The notes: a model not told the origin generated them from the letters alone. Counted from the stretch's first letter, positions 1 through 8,695 are shown. The stretch: DNA of 64,000 bases from Flavobacterium swingsii (GCF_900111965.1 NZ_FOJT01000004.1:310001-374000); one strand, 5' to 3'. Numbers and translations: made by a program.

Positions 1-133
1 GCTTTATCTGACCATTCTCATAGAAAGAAGTAGCTTTTATCAAGTTCCCTTCAATTTCATATTTTGGTTCAATTTCTTGAGCAAAAATTACTCCTGATAA
101 AATCAACGCACTCATTATCATATACTTTTTCAT
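1..133 (-). CDS. YwqK-like / MORN-type secreted protein (N-terminal part only)
   Basis: The first 44 residues of a minus-strand gene whose 3' part lies outside the window. It starts at the ATG complementary to 131-133. It opens with a signal peptide (MKKYMIMSALILSGVIFA, then QE), and continues with IEPKYEIEGNLIKATSFYENGQIK. The final piece (a tyrosine/glycine turn followed by ENGQ-K) is the start of the repeats seen in YwqK-family antitoxin-like or MORN-like proteins. Flavobacteria often carry such a short secreted protein with a strand pattern of this kind. The function of these proteins is not established. Family assignment is from the visible 44 residues only. Confidence 0.6.
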   Translation of the reverse strand, partial: MKKYMIMSALILSGVIFAQEIEPKYEIEGNLIKATSFYENGQIK

Positions 134-306
134 AGCTTATGTCTTTAAGGTTAAACAAATTACATTACGAATGTATTGAATAAGTTTACAATAAAAAAAC
201 ATTTGCTTAACAATTTAGTAACATTGATAAAAACTTAACATTGGAAATGCTTTTTTAAGACGAATTTGCTAAATAAAAGCTTTAGTATTTAAGTTTATTG
301 CAAAAA

Positions 307-331
307 AAACCTGCTCAATTTGAGCAGGTTT
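307..331 (-). terminator. Rho-independent terminator of the surface lipoprotein gene
   Basis: Ten-base perfect arms (307-316 and 322-331) enclose a 5-nt loop. Read on the minus strand the hairpin is followed by a T run. It sits 24 bp after the stop codon of the minus-strand lipoprotein gene. Confidence 0.8.
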
Positions 332-354
332 AGGAATATTTATTTTGTGTTTTC

Positions 355-1524
355 TTATTGAATCAAGTTTACACCACTTACAACAGTCCAAGCCCCAGTT
401 GCAATTGAGGCGCCACCTACTGTAGTACTAATTGTGTAGTTTGCTGGAGCAAATGATGGACTAACTGTACCAGCTCCAGCATATTGAGAAGTACCATCGT
501 TAATTTTTACATTAAGTAATTTAATCTTGCTGCTATTTACTTGATCAGTATTTGTAGTTGCATCTTGAATACGTACAGCTGTAGCTCCTGCTGTTGTATA
601 TCCTGAGATTACTATATTAGTAAATTCTCCGTTTCCTTGTTTTTTAAATTGTATGGCATCATATTCGGCTGCTGATGTACCACCTTCAGTAACTGTTCCT
701 GCCGCTCTTTTTAGTGTAATGTTTGACACTACTGGATAGAATGCATTGTTAACTGATTTTGCTTCGATTTCCATACCAAAATTTCCTGTTCCTACTTGGT
801 AAGCGTACCAGTTTGTACTGTTTTGACCTTTCCAGCCATCTTGCCAGTCAAAAGAGTCATCAGAATTTCCGTAAGAAATAGAGTTTTTCAAACTTACTGT
901 TCCTCCGTAAAATTCGTAACCATCATCAGCTCCTTTATAAGAAACTAGATTTTCTAATACAGTACCAGAACCTACAGAGTAAAATGAGAAACCATTCATT
1001 TCGCTTGTTCCATCAGTAATTTTTTTACCAGCATACTCAACTCGAACATATTTTAAAGAACCACCATTATGTGTGTCATTTGTACCGCCATAAGGCAAAG
1101 CTAATCCGTCTTCGGAAGTTGCAGTTGTAACACCAGCTGCTCCTACAATTGGGGCGTCTCCATACATGATAATTCCTCCCCAAGATCCAGGTGTGCTTGA
1201 AACTTCGGTACATATAATCGGCTCGGCAGCAGTACCATTCATAATTAATTTACCTCCATTTAATACAACGAGTGCATCAACACCGCTTGTAACATCGGCA
1301 GTAATGGTAGATCCAGCATCGAAAGTTAGTGTTACTCCATTTTGAATTTTTACAATACCTTTTAGAGTATAACTTCCTTTTATAAATGTTTTGCTTGTAG
1401 TTTGGTCTCCTGTAATTTCTCCGCTACCTGCTGGAGTTATTGGAGTAACAGTTTCATCATCACTTGATGTGCAACCTGTAAAGATTAAGCTTAAAAAAGC
1501 TAAACTAAATACTAATTTTTTCAT
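355..1524 (-). CDS. Surface-exposed beta-helix-like lipoprotein of the Pho island
   Basis: A 389-residue lipoprotein. Residues 1-18 form a lipoprotein signal ending in the lipobox FTGC with Cys18 as the acylated residue. Cys18 is followed by TSSDDE; an acidic S-D-D-E stretch just after the cysteine matches the lipoprotein export signal known in Bacteroidota, so the protein is probably on the outer face of the outer membrane. The body is rich in short strands, Gly, Asn and Thr (for example VKIQNGVTLTFDAGSTI), and has the WGGIIMYGDAPI pattern of a Bacteroidota lipoprotein family often found next to TonB receptors; a right-handed beta-helix is likely. It has its own promoter with 11-bp phased Pho-box-like repeats, and lies directly downstream of the TonB receptor gene. 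I infer a role as surface partner of that receptor in phosphorus capture. The substrate is unknown. Confidence 0.65.
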   Translation of the reverse strand: MKKLVFSLAFLSLIFTGCTSSDDETVTPITPAGSGEITGDQTTSKTFIKGSYTLKGIVKIQNGVTLTFDAGSTITADVTSGVDALVVLNGGKLIMNGTAAEPIICTEVSSTPGSWGGIIMYGDAPIVGAAGVTTATSEDGLALPYGGTNDTHNGGSLKYVRVEYAGKKITDGTSEMNGFSFYSVGSGTVLENLVSYKGADDGYEFYGGTVSLKNSISYGNSDDSFDWQDGWKGQNSTNWYAYQVGTGNFGMEIEAKSVNNAFYPVVSNITLKRAAGTVTEGGTSAAEYDAIQFKKQGNGEFTNIVISGYTTAGATAVRIQDATTNTDQVNSSKIKLLNVKINDGTSQYAGAGTVSPSFAPANYTISTTVGGASIATGAWTVVSGVNLIQ

Positions 1525-1551
1525 TGTTGTGTTGTTTTAATTTATCTGGTA

Positions 1552-1607
1552 CAAATTTATGTTCAAGCTTTTTAATTTGTGTTATGGTAGTATTATAGTA
1601 TGGTTAT
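1552..1607 (-). promoter_or_regulatory. Candidate Pho box array and -7 element of the lipoprotein gene
   Basis: Read on the minus strand: heptamers ATAACCA (1607-1601), ATAATAC (1596-1590), ATAACAC (1585-1579) and a weak TAAAAAG (1574-1568) at exact 11-bp spacing. They are followed by 8 bp and then TAAATTTG (1559-1552), a perfect match to the Bacteroidota -7 element TAnnTTTG. The same layout occurs upstream of the TonB receptor and porin genes. Binding by PhoB is inferred from the 11-bp period, which is the period of known PhoB sites. Confidence 0.6.
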
Positions 1608-1645
1608 TATATAAAAAAGCAATTGTAAATAGAATGTTAATTGAA

Positions 1646-1680
1646 ATAGTAAAAGCGGCCGAAACGACCGCTTTTACTAT
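1646..1680 (-). terminator. Terminator of the TonB-dependent receptor gene
   Basis: Perfect 13-bp arms (1646-1658 and 1668-1680) with a 9-nt loop, GC-rich in the inner stem. It lies 19 bp after the stop codon of the minus-strand receptor gene and separates it from the lipoprotein promoter. Confidence 0.75.
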
Positions 1681-1699
1681 ATATTCAAGGTGTGTTATT

Positions 1700-4474
1700 T
1701 TAAAAAGTGTATCCGATGTTTAAAGAAAATCCAGTTCCTTTTTTATATTGTTTTAGTACTAAGTCCGATTCGGTAATGTTCACTTTACTTTCGTTTCCTA
1801 ATTCTCTTTTGAAATATGGATTTAAAATATTATCTACTGATAATTTTGCTTCAATATTTTTAGATAATTTACTTGACCACACAAAGTCTAATTTGCTAAA
1901 TGGTTTTTCGTAAATATGGTCTAATCCTGCTGTACCAACCGCGTATATTCTTTTTCCTGATATTCCATATACTACAGAAATTGTATTTTTCATATCTTCA
2001 TTAAACTGGAAATCATATTTCAAATCAGAATTAATTAACCAATTAGAAGCACCTTGTAAATCTCTTTTAGAATTATTCTCTAAAGGGTTTTTAATCAAAT
2101 CGACAGCTACATTTGTTTTCATTAATGAAGTATTGAAACCCCAAGAAAAATCATTTAATAAAGAACTTATTTTGTTTAGTTGTAATAAGATTTCTAATTC
2201 TGCTCCAAAAAGTGTGGCTTGTTTAGAGTTTTGATAAGTAGTTATTTGTCCGCCACTACTTGCTGTTGGAATAAATACTCTTTCTATTGGATTTGTAATT
2301 TGTTTTCCAAAAACACCTAAAGCTATCATTTCTTTTGAATTAGGAAATAATTCATATTTTAAATCAAAATTTAAGTTGTCACTGTTTTCAAGATTTGGAT
2401 TTCCTAATTCGACAGTTCCGTCGGGATTCACGTACTGTATAGGCAAAACTTCGATTGATGTTGGTTTTGTAATTGTTTTTGACGATGCAAAACGAATGTT
2501 TTTTTTCTCGTTAAGTAGGTATTTAATATTTAACGATGGTAATATGTCTAACTTTTCTTTGGTTAATTTTCGGTATTTGTCAGTAAAAGAATCTCCAATA
2601 TCTCGATACTTAATTTCGCGAATTGAACTTTCAACTCTTGCTCCTCCGTTTATTTCCCATTTATCGGTAAAATTGAAAAAAACATTTGCATAACCAGCAT
2701 TTACAGTTTGGTGAAGTTTCGATTTGTAATCTCCTGTAGATTCTTCGGTAAATTTTAATAAACCAGAATTTACATCGGTTGCAATGTTGCTGTTAATTTC
2801 ACTAATATTTACAACATAAGAAGTTGCTATAATTGGTTTTCCAAAAACAAATCGGTATGATGAAATCTCCTCATTATTAAAGCCATTGTATCCTATCGAA
2901 ATTTTCTTCAACTTTTCGTTTTCTTTTAGTTTTAGATTATATTCTAACATACTTGAAAAATACCTGTCGCCTGATACGTCAAGAAATTGACGAATTAAAT
3001 TGTTTCCACCATAAGTAGTTTTTATATCGGTCTCATTTATTTTTTCGCCAGTTATAAACTTACGGTCAGGTTGTCCGAAAGCAGTTTTTACATAAGAAAA
3101 ACCTCCTTTTGCGCTATGTTTTCCGTCTTCGGTAATGTCGTAATTAACTAAAACTTGATTGTTCCAATATTTAGATTCTTCAAATTGGTTTCCTCTTATT
3201 AGTATGTTTGGGTTTGTAGACAAACTATTAGTATAACCCAACTGGTCCTCTATCATGCTTGATGTTGAACGTAGTAAAAATGAGTTTAATGCAATGCCAA
3301 ACCTTTTCGATTTGTATCGCAACCCAACCAATCCTGAAAAACTTGTCGCGTAGTTGTAGTTTGTAAATCTAAGATTGTTATCATAATTACCTTGTCCTTG
3401 GTTGAAGGTTCTTGCAATTCCATCTCTAATTTGGTATTTGTTATCTCCATTGAAAGAGAATATATAATTTAAACTTCTTTCGTTATTTAAGCTAAATTTT
3501 TCTGCGTGCAAAAAGCTCAAACTATTATTTATAGGGCTTGTTGTCTTAGTGGTGTTCCAAGAATTTTGTTTTGCAGATTCCTCATATTGTGTGGTAGACA
3601 TTTTTACGCCAGATGGGACATTTCCAAAAGCAGAAGATAATTTCCTGTCTTTTCCTAAAAAACCTAAAAAACCTTGCGTTGTATTTGCGTCTTCAGAGAT
3701 AAGGAAATCTTCATTATTATTTCCTGTTGTGTAGCCAAAACCAGTCGTTAATTTTGTAATACTAGTTCTTGGTTGTGCGGTTTCAATATTTATGGTTGCT
3801 CCAGCAAAATCGCCCGAAATGTTAGGATTGAAAGTTTTATAAACATTTAAAACCCCAACAATATCTGTTGGAAACAAATCTAATGGAATTATTTTTTTGA
3901 AAGGACTGTTAGAAGGTGCTTGTAAATCATTAATTAACAAATTGTTATATCTCTCTTCCAATCCGCGAACAAAAAGGCCACGAGATTCAACCTTGCTAAT
4001 ACCTGTAATTTTTGTTAAGCCAGCTTCAACAGTACTAATCCCTTTTCGTGACATTTCTTGCGCACCAATACTTTGCTTTATTTCTACAGCCTTTTTTTGA
4101 TCAAGTAATAATGCCGTTTCTTTTTCGCGACTTGTTGTTGCTTTTATAACTACATCGTCCATTGTTACGCTACTAGAACCAATGCTTTGGCTAATTGTTT
4201 TTTTCTCGTTATCGGAAACACTAAATAACACCGATTTAGATTCGTAACCAACAAAACTAAAAACGATTTCGTAATTTCCATTAGGAACATCAATAGAATA
4301 TGCTCCGTTTATATCAGTAGTTGTATATAATGATGTTCCTTTTATATTAACATTTGCAAAAGGAAGCGGCTCGTCTTTCAGATCTTTGTCTAAAACAAAA
4401 CCTGATATAGTAGCGTTTTGGGCAAAGATACTTGTAGTAATTAATAGGAGTAAAAAAGTAATAGAAAATTTCAT
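1700..4474 (-). CDS. TonB-dependent receptor of the phosphate island
   Basis: A 924-residue outer-membrane active transporter. It has a signal peptide (residues 1-18, cut after FAQ), a carboxypeptidase-regulatory-like beta-sandwich at about 22-105 (ISGFVLDKDLKDEPLPFANV, the usual SusC-type N-terminal domain), a TonB-box region near DDVVIKAT, a plug with RGLEERYNNLLINDLQAP, and a long beta-barrel ending in an aromatic residue (GYTF). Length fits the family. No SusD partner is present; instead a surface lipoprotein gene follows on the same strand. The gene is divergent from phoB and its promoter carries six 11-bp phased Pho-box-like units. I infer import of a phosphorus compound under phosphate limitation. 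The ligand cannot be read from the sequence. Confidence 0.85.
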   Translation of the reverse strand: MKFSITFLLLLITTSIFAQNATISGFVLDKDLKDEPLPFANVNIKGTSLYTTTDINGAYSIDVPNGNYEIVFSFVGYESKSVLFSVSDNEKKTISQSIGSSSVTMDDVVIKATTSREKETALLLDQKKAVEIKQSIGAQEMSRKGISTVEAGLTKITGISKVESRGLFVRGLEERYNNLLINDLQAPSNSPFKKIIPLDLFPTDIVGVLNVYKTFNPNISGDFAGATINIETAQPRTSITKLTTGFGYTTGNNNEDFLISEDANTTQGFLGFLGKDRKLSSAFGNVPSGVKMSTTQYEESAKQNSWNTTKTTSPINNSLSFLHAEKFSLNNERSLNYIFSFNGDNKYQIRDGIARTFNQGQGNYDNNLRFTNYNYATSFSGLVGLRYKSKRFGIALNSFLLRSTSSMIEDQLGYTNSLSTNPNILIRGNQFEESKYWNNQVLVNYDITEDGKHSAKGGFSYVKTAFGQPDRKFITGEKINETDIKTTYGGNNLIRQFLDVSGDRYFSSMLEYNLKLKENEKLKKISIGYNGFNNEEISSYRFVFGKPIIATSYVVNISEINSNIATDVNSGLLKFTEESTGDYKSKLHQTVNAGYANVFFNFTDKWEINGGARVESSIREIKYRDIGDSFTDKYRKLTKEKLDILPSLNIKYLLNEKKNIRFASSKTITKPTSIEVLPIQYVNPDGTVELGNPNLENSDNLNFDLKYELFPNSKEMIALGVFGKQITNPIERVFIPTASSGGQITTYQNSKQATLFGAELEILLQLNKISSLLNDFSWGFNTSLMKTNVAVDLIKNPLENNSKRDLQGASNWLINSDLKYDFQFNEDMKNTISVVYGISGKRIYAVGTAGLDHIYEKPFSKLDFVWSSKLSKNIEAKLSVDNILNPYFKRELGNESKVNITESDLVLKQYKKGTGFSLNIGYTF

Positions 4475-4497
4475 CGTATTTGTATATTTATTTTTTG

Positions 4498-4575
4498 CAA
4501 AGGAAACGCTATTGAGTAAAGTCTGTGTTACAGGATTATTACGATTTTGTTTTATATTTGTTAACTTAATGTTAC
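4498..4575 (-). promoter_or_regulatory. Candidate Pho box array and -7 element of the TonB receptor gene
   Basis: On the minus strand six heptamers start at 4575, 4564, 4553, 4542, 4531 and 4520, exactly 11 bp apart: GTAACAT, TTAACAA, AAAACAA, GTAATAA, GTAACAC and TTTACTC. The last ends 8 bp before TTCCTTTG (4505-4498), an imperfect -7 element. The 8-bp gap equals that in the other two proposed Pho promoters of this island. Confidence 0.6.
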
Positions 4576-4595
4576 TATATTAAATTTGTGTAACC

Positions 4596-4629
4596 TTGAT
4601 TTTTTTAGTTTAAAATAGATTTACATTTG
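4596..4629 (+). promoter_or_regulatory. phoBR promoter, TTG-N23-TACATTTG
   Basis: A -33 TTG (4596-4598) and a perfect -7 element TACATTTG (4622-4629) are separated by 23 bp, inside the usual 17-23 range. No TAACA heptamers lie in the Pho-box phase relative to this -7 element, so phoBR may be expressed without strong autoactivation. Confidence 0.6.
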
Positions 4630-4654
4630 CATCATAAAAAAGCTAATTTTCAAT

Positions 4655-5341
4655 ATGAAAAAGAAAGAAATAAGAATTTTACTTGTCGATGACGAACCAG
4701 ATGTATTAGAAATAGTAGGTTATAATTTGTCGCAAGAAGGATATCAAATTTTTACTGCCGAAAACGGAAAAGAAGCAGTTCAGAGCGCAAAAAAATACAA
4801 TCCACATCTTATTATTATGGATGTTATGATGCCAGAAATGGACGGTATGGAAGCTTGCGAAATTATTAGAAAAGTGCCAGAATTAAACAATGTTATCATT
4901 ACTTTTCTTACTGCTAGAAACGAAGATTATTCGCAAGTAGCAGGTTTTGATGCTGGTGCCGATGACTATATTGCCAAACCCATAAAGCCAAAATTATTGG
5001 TTAGTAAAGTAAAAGCTTTATTACGAAGATTAAAAGACGACGAAAACCCGAAAAGTGAAACGCTAAATGTAGGGGAAATAGAAATAAATCGAGAAGAATA
5101 CAAAATAATAAAAGACGGTATTGAAATTATTTTACCTCGAAAAGAATTTGAACTATTTTATTTGTTAGCCTCAAAACCTGGAAAAGTTTTCAAAAGAGAA
5201 GAAATACTCGATAAAGTTTGGGGAACCGAAGTCGTAGTGGGCGGAAGAACCATCGATGTTCACATCAGAAAATTACGAGAAAAAATTGGCGACGAATATT
5301 TTAAAACCACAAAAGGGATAGGCTATAAATTTGAGATATAA
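4655..5341 (+). CDS. phoB: Phosphate regulon response regulator PhoB
   Basis: A 228-residue OmpR/PhoB-type response regulator. The receiver domain (about 6-120) has acidic pocket D12/D13, phosphoacceptor D56 (IIMDVMMPEMDG), T86 and K108. The winged-helix DNA-binding domain (about 130-228) includes the transactivation-loop and recognition-helix region RTIDVHIRKLREKIG and ends with TTKGIGYKFE. The stop codon overlaps the phoR start in TAATG, so the pair is translationally coupled. The pst genes and porin downstream support assignment to phosphate control rather than another OmpR-type system. It is the likely reader of the 11-bp phased repeats nearby. Confidence 0.9.
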   Translation: MKKKEIRILLVDDEPDVLEIVGYNLSQEGYQIFTAENGKEAVQSAKKYNPHLIIMDVMMPEMDGMEACEIIRKVPELNNVIITFLTARNEDYSQVAGFDAGADDYIAKPIKPKLLVSKVKALLRRLKDDENPKSETLNVGEIEINREEYKIIKDGIEIILPRKEFELFYLLASKPGKVFKREEILDKVWGTEVVVGGRTIDVHIRKLREKIGDEYFKTTKGIGYKFEI

Positions 5342-6399
5342 TGAATTTTAATTTCAAAAAAACATACAAATTTGCTGTAATATCAGCATTATATATAACC
5401 CTTTTTGCAACAGGATTTGTTTGTTTGTTAGGCTATTTTTTCGTAAAATTTGAAACTAATAATTTAATTTTAGTAACTTCAGTTTTTAGTATTTCAATTT
5501 ATGTTTTCTCTCTTTTTGCGATGCAATATCGTACAGAAAAATTTATATACCAAAGGGTTAAAAAATTATACGAAGAGATTTCTTTTTTAGATACAAATTC
5601 GATCTTAAATCAGCCTATAAATAGCGATTTGTCTCAAATTACGACTCAAGTACAACAATTTGCAACCGAAAAGAAACGAGAAATAGAAACACTTAATGAT
5701 CGTGAAGAGTTTAGACGAGAGTTTCTAGGAAATGTTTCGCACGAACTAAAAACACCATTATTTACTGTGCAAGGTTATATTTCGACCTTGTTAGACGGCG
5801 CGATGAAAGATAAAGTTATCCGTAAAAAATACTTAGAACGTGCCGAAAAAGGAGTAGAGCGACTCATTTATATTGTAGAAGATTTAGATACAATTGCAAA
5901 ATTAGAAATATCCGAAGGCAGAATCGAAATGACTAATTTTGATATCATAAGTCTAATTCAGGGTGTATTCGATTTGCTCGAAATGAAAGCAAATAAAAAA
6001 GAAATTATGCTTTCTTTTGATGCTAAATACCATAAACCCATTATGGTTTTAGGGAATTATGAAAAAATACAACAAGTAGTTACAAACCTCGTTGAGAATT
6101 CTATAAAATACGGAAAAATTGGCGGCTCGACGGAAATAGGAGTTGAAGAGGTTATTAATAACAAAATTTTAATAAACATAAAAGACAACGGAGAAGGAAT
6201 CGAAAAACAAAATATTTCACGTCTTTTCGAACGTTTTTATCGTGTAGACAAAAGTGGTGCTCGTTCCGAAGGTGGCTCTGGGCTTGGCCTGGCTATCGTA
6301 AAACATATTATCGAAGCACACAACGAAAGAATATTTGTAGAAAGTAAATTTCGTGTAGGGTCTGAATTTTCATTTACACTTCAAAAAGCAATTAACTAA
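5341..6399 (+). CDS. phoR: Phosphate sensor histidine kinase PhoR
   Basis: A 352-residue inner-membrane histidine kinase. Two transmembrane segments (about 11-35 and 42-62) are joined by a very short loop, so there is almost no periplasmic sensing domain; this fits PhoR, which reads the Pst transporter/PhoU state rather than free phosphate. The dimerisation box FLGNVSHELKTPL puts the phosphorylated histidine at H134. The ATP-binding domain has N box NLVENSIKYG, G1 DNGEGI, F box FERFYRVD and G2 GSGLGLAI. The start codon overlaps the phoB stop by one base. No PAS motif is evident between the membrane and the histidine box. Confidence 0.88.
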   Translation: MNFNFKKTYKFAVISALYITLFATGFVCLLGYFFVKFETNNLILVTSVFSISIYVFSLFAMQYRTEKFIYQRVKKLYEEISFLDTNSILNQPINSDLSQITTQVQQFATEKKREIETLNDREEFRREFLGNVSHELKTPLFTVQGYISTLLDGAMKDKVIRKKYLERAEKGVERLIYIVEDLDTIAKLEISEGRIEMTNFDIISLIQGVFDLLEMKANKKEIMLSFDAKYHKPIMVLGNYEKIQQVVTNLVENSIKYGKIGGSTEIGVEEVINNKILINIKDNGEGIEKQNISRLFERFYRVDKSGARSEGGSGLGLAIVKHIIEAHNERIFVESKFRVGSEFSFTLQKAIN

Positions 6400-6433
6400 A
6401 AATAAACCCTTTGTTTACAAGGGCTAAACCTTC

Positions 6434-6500
6434 ATAACATTAAATTTATATACACTTAATATTTAAGTAACAATATCTTAACATTAGCAATTCATCTTTG
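6434..6500 (+). promoter_or_regulatory. Candidate Pho box array and -7 element of the porin-pst operon
   Basis: Heptamers ATAACAT (6434), TTTATAT (6445), TTAATAT (6456), GTAACAA (6467) and TTAACAT (6478) follow each other at 11 bp. After the last one comes an 8-bp gap and then CATCTTTG (6493-6500), one base off TAnnTTTG. The two best units sit where a -33 element would be, as expected for an activator-dependent promoter. Confidence 0.65.
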
Positions 6501-6526
6501 CAGCACAAAACAGCACAACTACAAAG

Positions 6527-7819
6527 ATGAAAATTAGAATAACCTTATTCGCATTATTAGTTACCATTGGTGTCAATGCACAGGAAGTTAAGCAAAGCGA
6601 AATTACTAAAGCAGTACTACATGCCTTAGATTCAATTAATAAAGTTAAGATTGATCAAGAAAAAAGTATAGTAAAAAAAGAACATTGGTACGAGAGTATA
6701 TCTGTGAGAGGATATGCACAAGTACGTTACAACGGTCTTTTGTCTACAAATGATAAAGTGTCTTGTGATCAGTGTGATAAATCTTGGGGAACAACCTCGA
6801 CAGCACCAGATGCAAAAGCTAATGATGGATTTTTTATAAGACGTGCTCGTATTGTTTTTTCAGGACAAGTGCACCCGAACGTGTATTTTTATATCCAACC
6901 AGATTTTGCTAGTTCACCATCTACTGGAGTAAATAATTTTGCACAACTTAGAGATGCCTATGTAGATGTATCATTCGATAAAAAGAAAGAATATAGAATT
7001 AGAATTGGTCAAAGTAAAGTGCCTTTTGGTTTCGAAAATTTGCAATCTAGCCAAAACCGTTTGACTTTAGATAGAAATGACGGATTGAATAGCGCCGTTG
7101 CAAACGAACGTGATTTAGGAGCGTTTTTCTATTGGGCACCTAGTAAAATAAGAGAGCGTTTTGCTATGTTAGTAAAAGATGGTTACAAGGGGTCTGGCGA
7201 TTATGGTGTTTTTGCCTTTGGAGCCTATAATGGACAAACGGCTAATAAAACAGAAGCCAATAGAAACTTGCATGTTGTAACTAGGGTTTCATATCCTTTT
7301 GCTATTGGAAATCAAATTATCGAACCAGGAATTCAAGCATACACTGGGAGATGGGCTTTTGGGAGTGAATTATCAGCAGGAGTAAAGACGGAAAACAAAG
7401 AGAATACTCTAGACCAAAGAATAGCAGCTTCGTTAGTAGTTTATCCAAAACCCTTCGGAATTCAAGCAGAATATAATATAGGAAGAGGCCCAAGATATGA
7501 TAAATTAACGAACACGGTTGAAGAATCTCATTTAGAGGGTGGTTACGTTACCTTAAACTACAAATGGGATTTACCAAGAAAACAATTTTTATATCCTTTT
7601 GCAAAGTTTCAATATTATAATGGAGGGAAGAAATTTGAAAAAGATGCCAGAAGTTATGTAGTAAGAGATTATGAACTTGGATTAGAATGGCAACCATTCA
7701 AAGCATTTGAACTAGTAGCAGAATGGGTTATTTCTGATAGAGCTTTTGAAGATAGCGCTTTGAAAAACAACAGACAACAAGGAAATTTATTAAGATTACA
7801 AGCACAATTTAATTTTTAA
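6527..7819 (+). CDS. Phosphate-selective porin, OprO/OprP type
   Basis: A 430-residue outer-membrane beta-barrel with a signal peptide (residues 1-18, cleaved after VNA). The stretch SVRGYAQVRYNG, FFIRRARIVFSGQVHPNVYFY and YRIRIGQSKVPFGFENLQSS is typical of the OprO/P family, in which basic residues line an anion-selective pore. It ends in a terminal phenylalanine (QAQFNF), as barrel proteins do. The gene opens the porin-pst operon, 31 bp upstream of pstS, and has the clearest Pho-box-like promoter of the island. Expected role: diffusion of phosphate or polyphosphate into the periplasm for PstS. Confidence 0.85.
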   Translation: MKIRITLFALLVTIGVNAQEVKQSEITKAVLHALDSINKVKIDQEKSIVKKEHWYESISVRGYAQVRYNGLLSTNDKVSCDQCDKSWGTTSTAPDAKANDGFFIRRARIVFSGQVHPNVYFYIQPDFASSPSTGVNNFAQLRDAYVDVSFDKKKEYRIRIGQSKVPFGFENLQSSQNRLTLDRNDGLNSAVANERDLGAFFYWAPSKIRERFAMLVKDGYKGSGDYGVFAFGAYNGQTANKTEANRNLHVVTRVSYPFAIGNQIIEPGIQAYTGRWAFGSELSAGVKTENKENTLDQRIAASLVVYPKPFGIQAEYNIGRGPRYDKLTNTVEESHLEGGYVTLNYKWDLPRKQFLYPFAKFQYYNGGKKFEKDARSYVVRDYELGLEWQPFKAFELVAEWVISDRAFEDSALKNNRQQGNLLRLQAQFNF

Positions 7820-7850
7820 TAGTATACAAATAATTTAATTCTTTAAAAAA

Positions 7851-8684
7851 ATGAAAACAAACAAATTAAAAATAATAGTCCTATTAGCGGTAATCATGAC
7901 TATAGGGTTTTCTTTTAAAACAGTAAATAAAATAACTGTTAAAGGTTCTGATACCATGGTAATTTTATCTCAAAAATGGGCTGAAATTTATATGAAGAAA
8001 AATCCAGCAACCGTGATTCAAGTTACAGGTGGAGGATCTGGTGTAGGAATCGCGGCATTAATAAATGGGTCGACTGAAATAGCCAACTCTAGCCGTCCAA
8101 TAAAACCGGCTGAAATGGAAAAAATTAAAGCAAAATACAATAAAAATGTTGTAGAAATCGCTTGCGCTAAAGATGGCTTATCTATCTTTTTAAACAAATC
8201 AAATCCTGTTTCAGAATTAACCATTGCACAACTAGGAAATATTTTTTCGGGTAAAATTACCAATTGGAAACAAGTGGGCGGACCTGATGTAAAAATCCAA
8301 TTATACGGAAGAGAAAGTAGTTCTGGAACTTTCGAATTTTTTAAAGAACATGTTGTAAAAACTGATTTTGCAATCGCTTGTCAAACTTTACCTGGAACGG
8401 CTGCAATTATCAATGCAGTAAAAAAAGACAAATTCGGAATAGGTTATGGTGGTGCAGCTTATGCAGAAGGTGTAAAAGACTGTAAAGTAAAAAAAGATGC
8501 TAAAAGCAAAGGAGTTTTACCTACTGCGGCAACTATAAAAAACAAAACCTATCCAATTGCAAGATATTTGTATATGTACTTGAAAGAAAAACCAAAGGGT
8601 GATACTAAAAAGTTTATCGATTGGATATTAAGTGCCGAAGGACAAAAAGTGATTGTAGAAGTTGGATATTATCCAATAAAATAA
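7851..8684 (+). CDS. pstS: Periplasmic phosphate-binding protein PstS
   Basis: A 277-residue substrate-binding protein of the high-affinity phosphate ABC transporter. It has a hydrophobic export signal at residues 1-24. KGSDTMVILSQKWAE, the TGGGSGVGIAAL loop, IANSSRPIK, and GRESSSGTFEFFKEHV are the phosphate-contacting loops of the family. It contains no lipobox cysteine, so it should be soluble in the periplasm. It lies between the porin and pstC and is followed by a hairpin that could lower downstream expression relative to pstS, as is common for binding proteins. Confidence 0.92.
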   Translation: MKTNKLKIIVLLAVIMTIGFSFKTVNKITVKGSDTMVILSQKWAEIYMKKNPATVIQVTGGGSGVGIAALINGSTEIANSSRPIKPAEMEKIKAKYNKNVVEIACAKDGLSIFLNKSNPVSELTIAQLGNIFSGKITNWKQVGGPDVKIQLYGRESSSGTFEFFKEHVVKTDFAIACQTLPGTAAIINAVKKDKFGIGYGGAAYAEGVKDCKVKKDAKSKGVLPTAATIKNKTYPIARYLYMYLKEKPKGDTKKFIDWILSAEGQKVIVEVGYYPIK

Positions 8685-8695
8685 TAAAATTACGT

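Noticed and set aside
207..224. TTAACAA and GTAACAT 11 bp apart on the plus strand, like the proposed Pho box
   Set aside because: They point away from the minus-strand gene at 1-133 and no plus-strand gene or -7 element follows at 8 bp. Kept out as chance or a reversed site.
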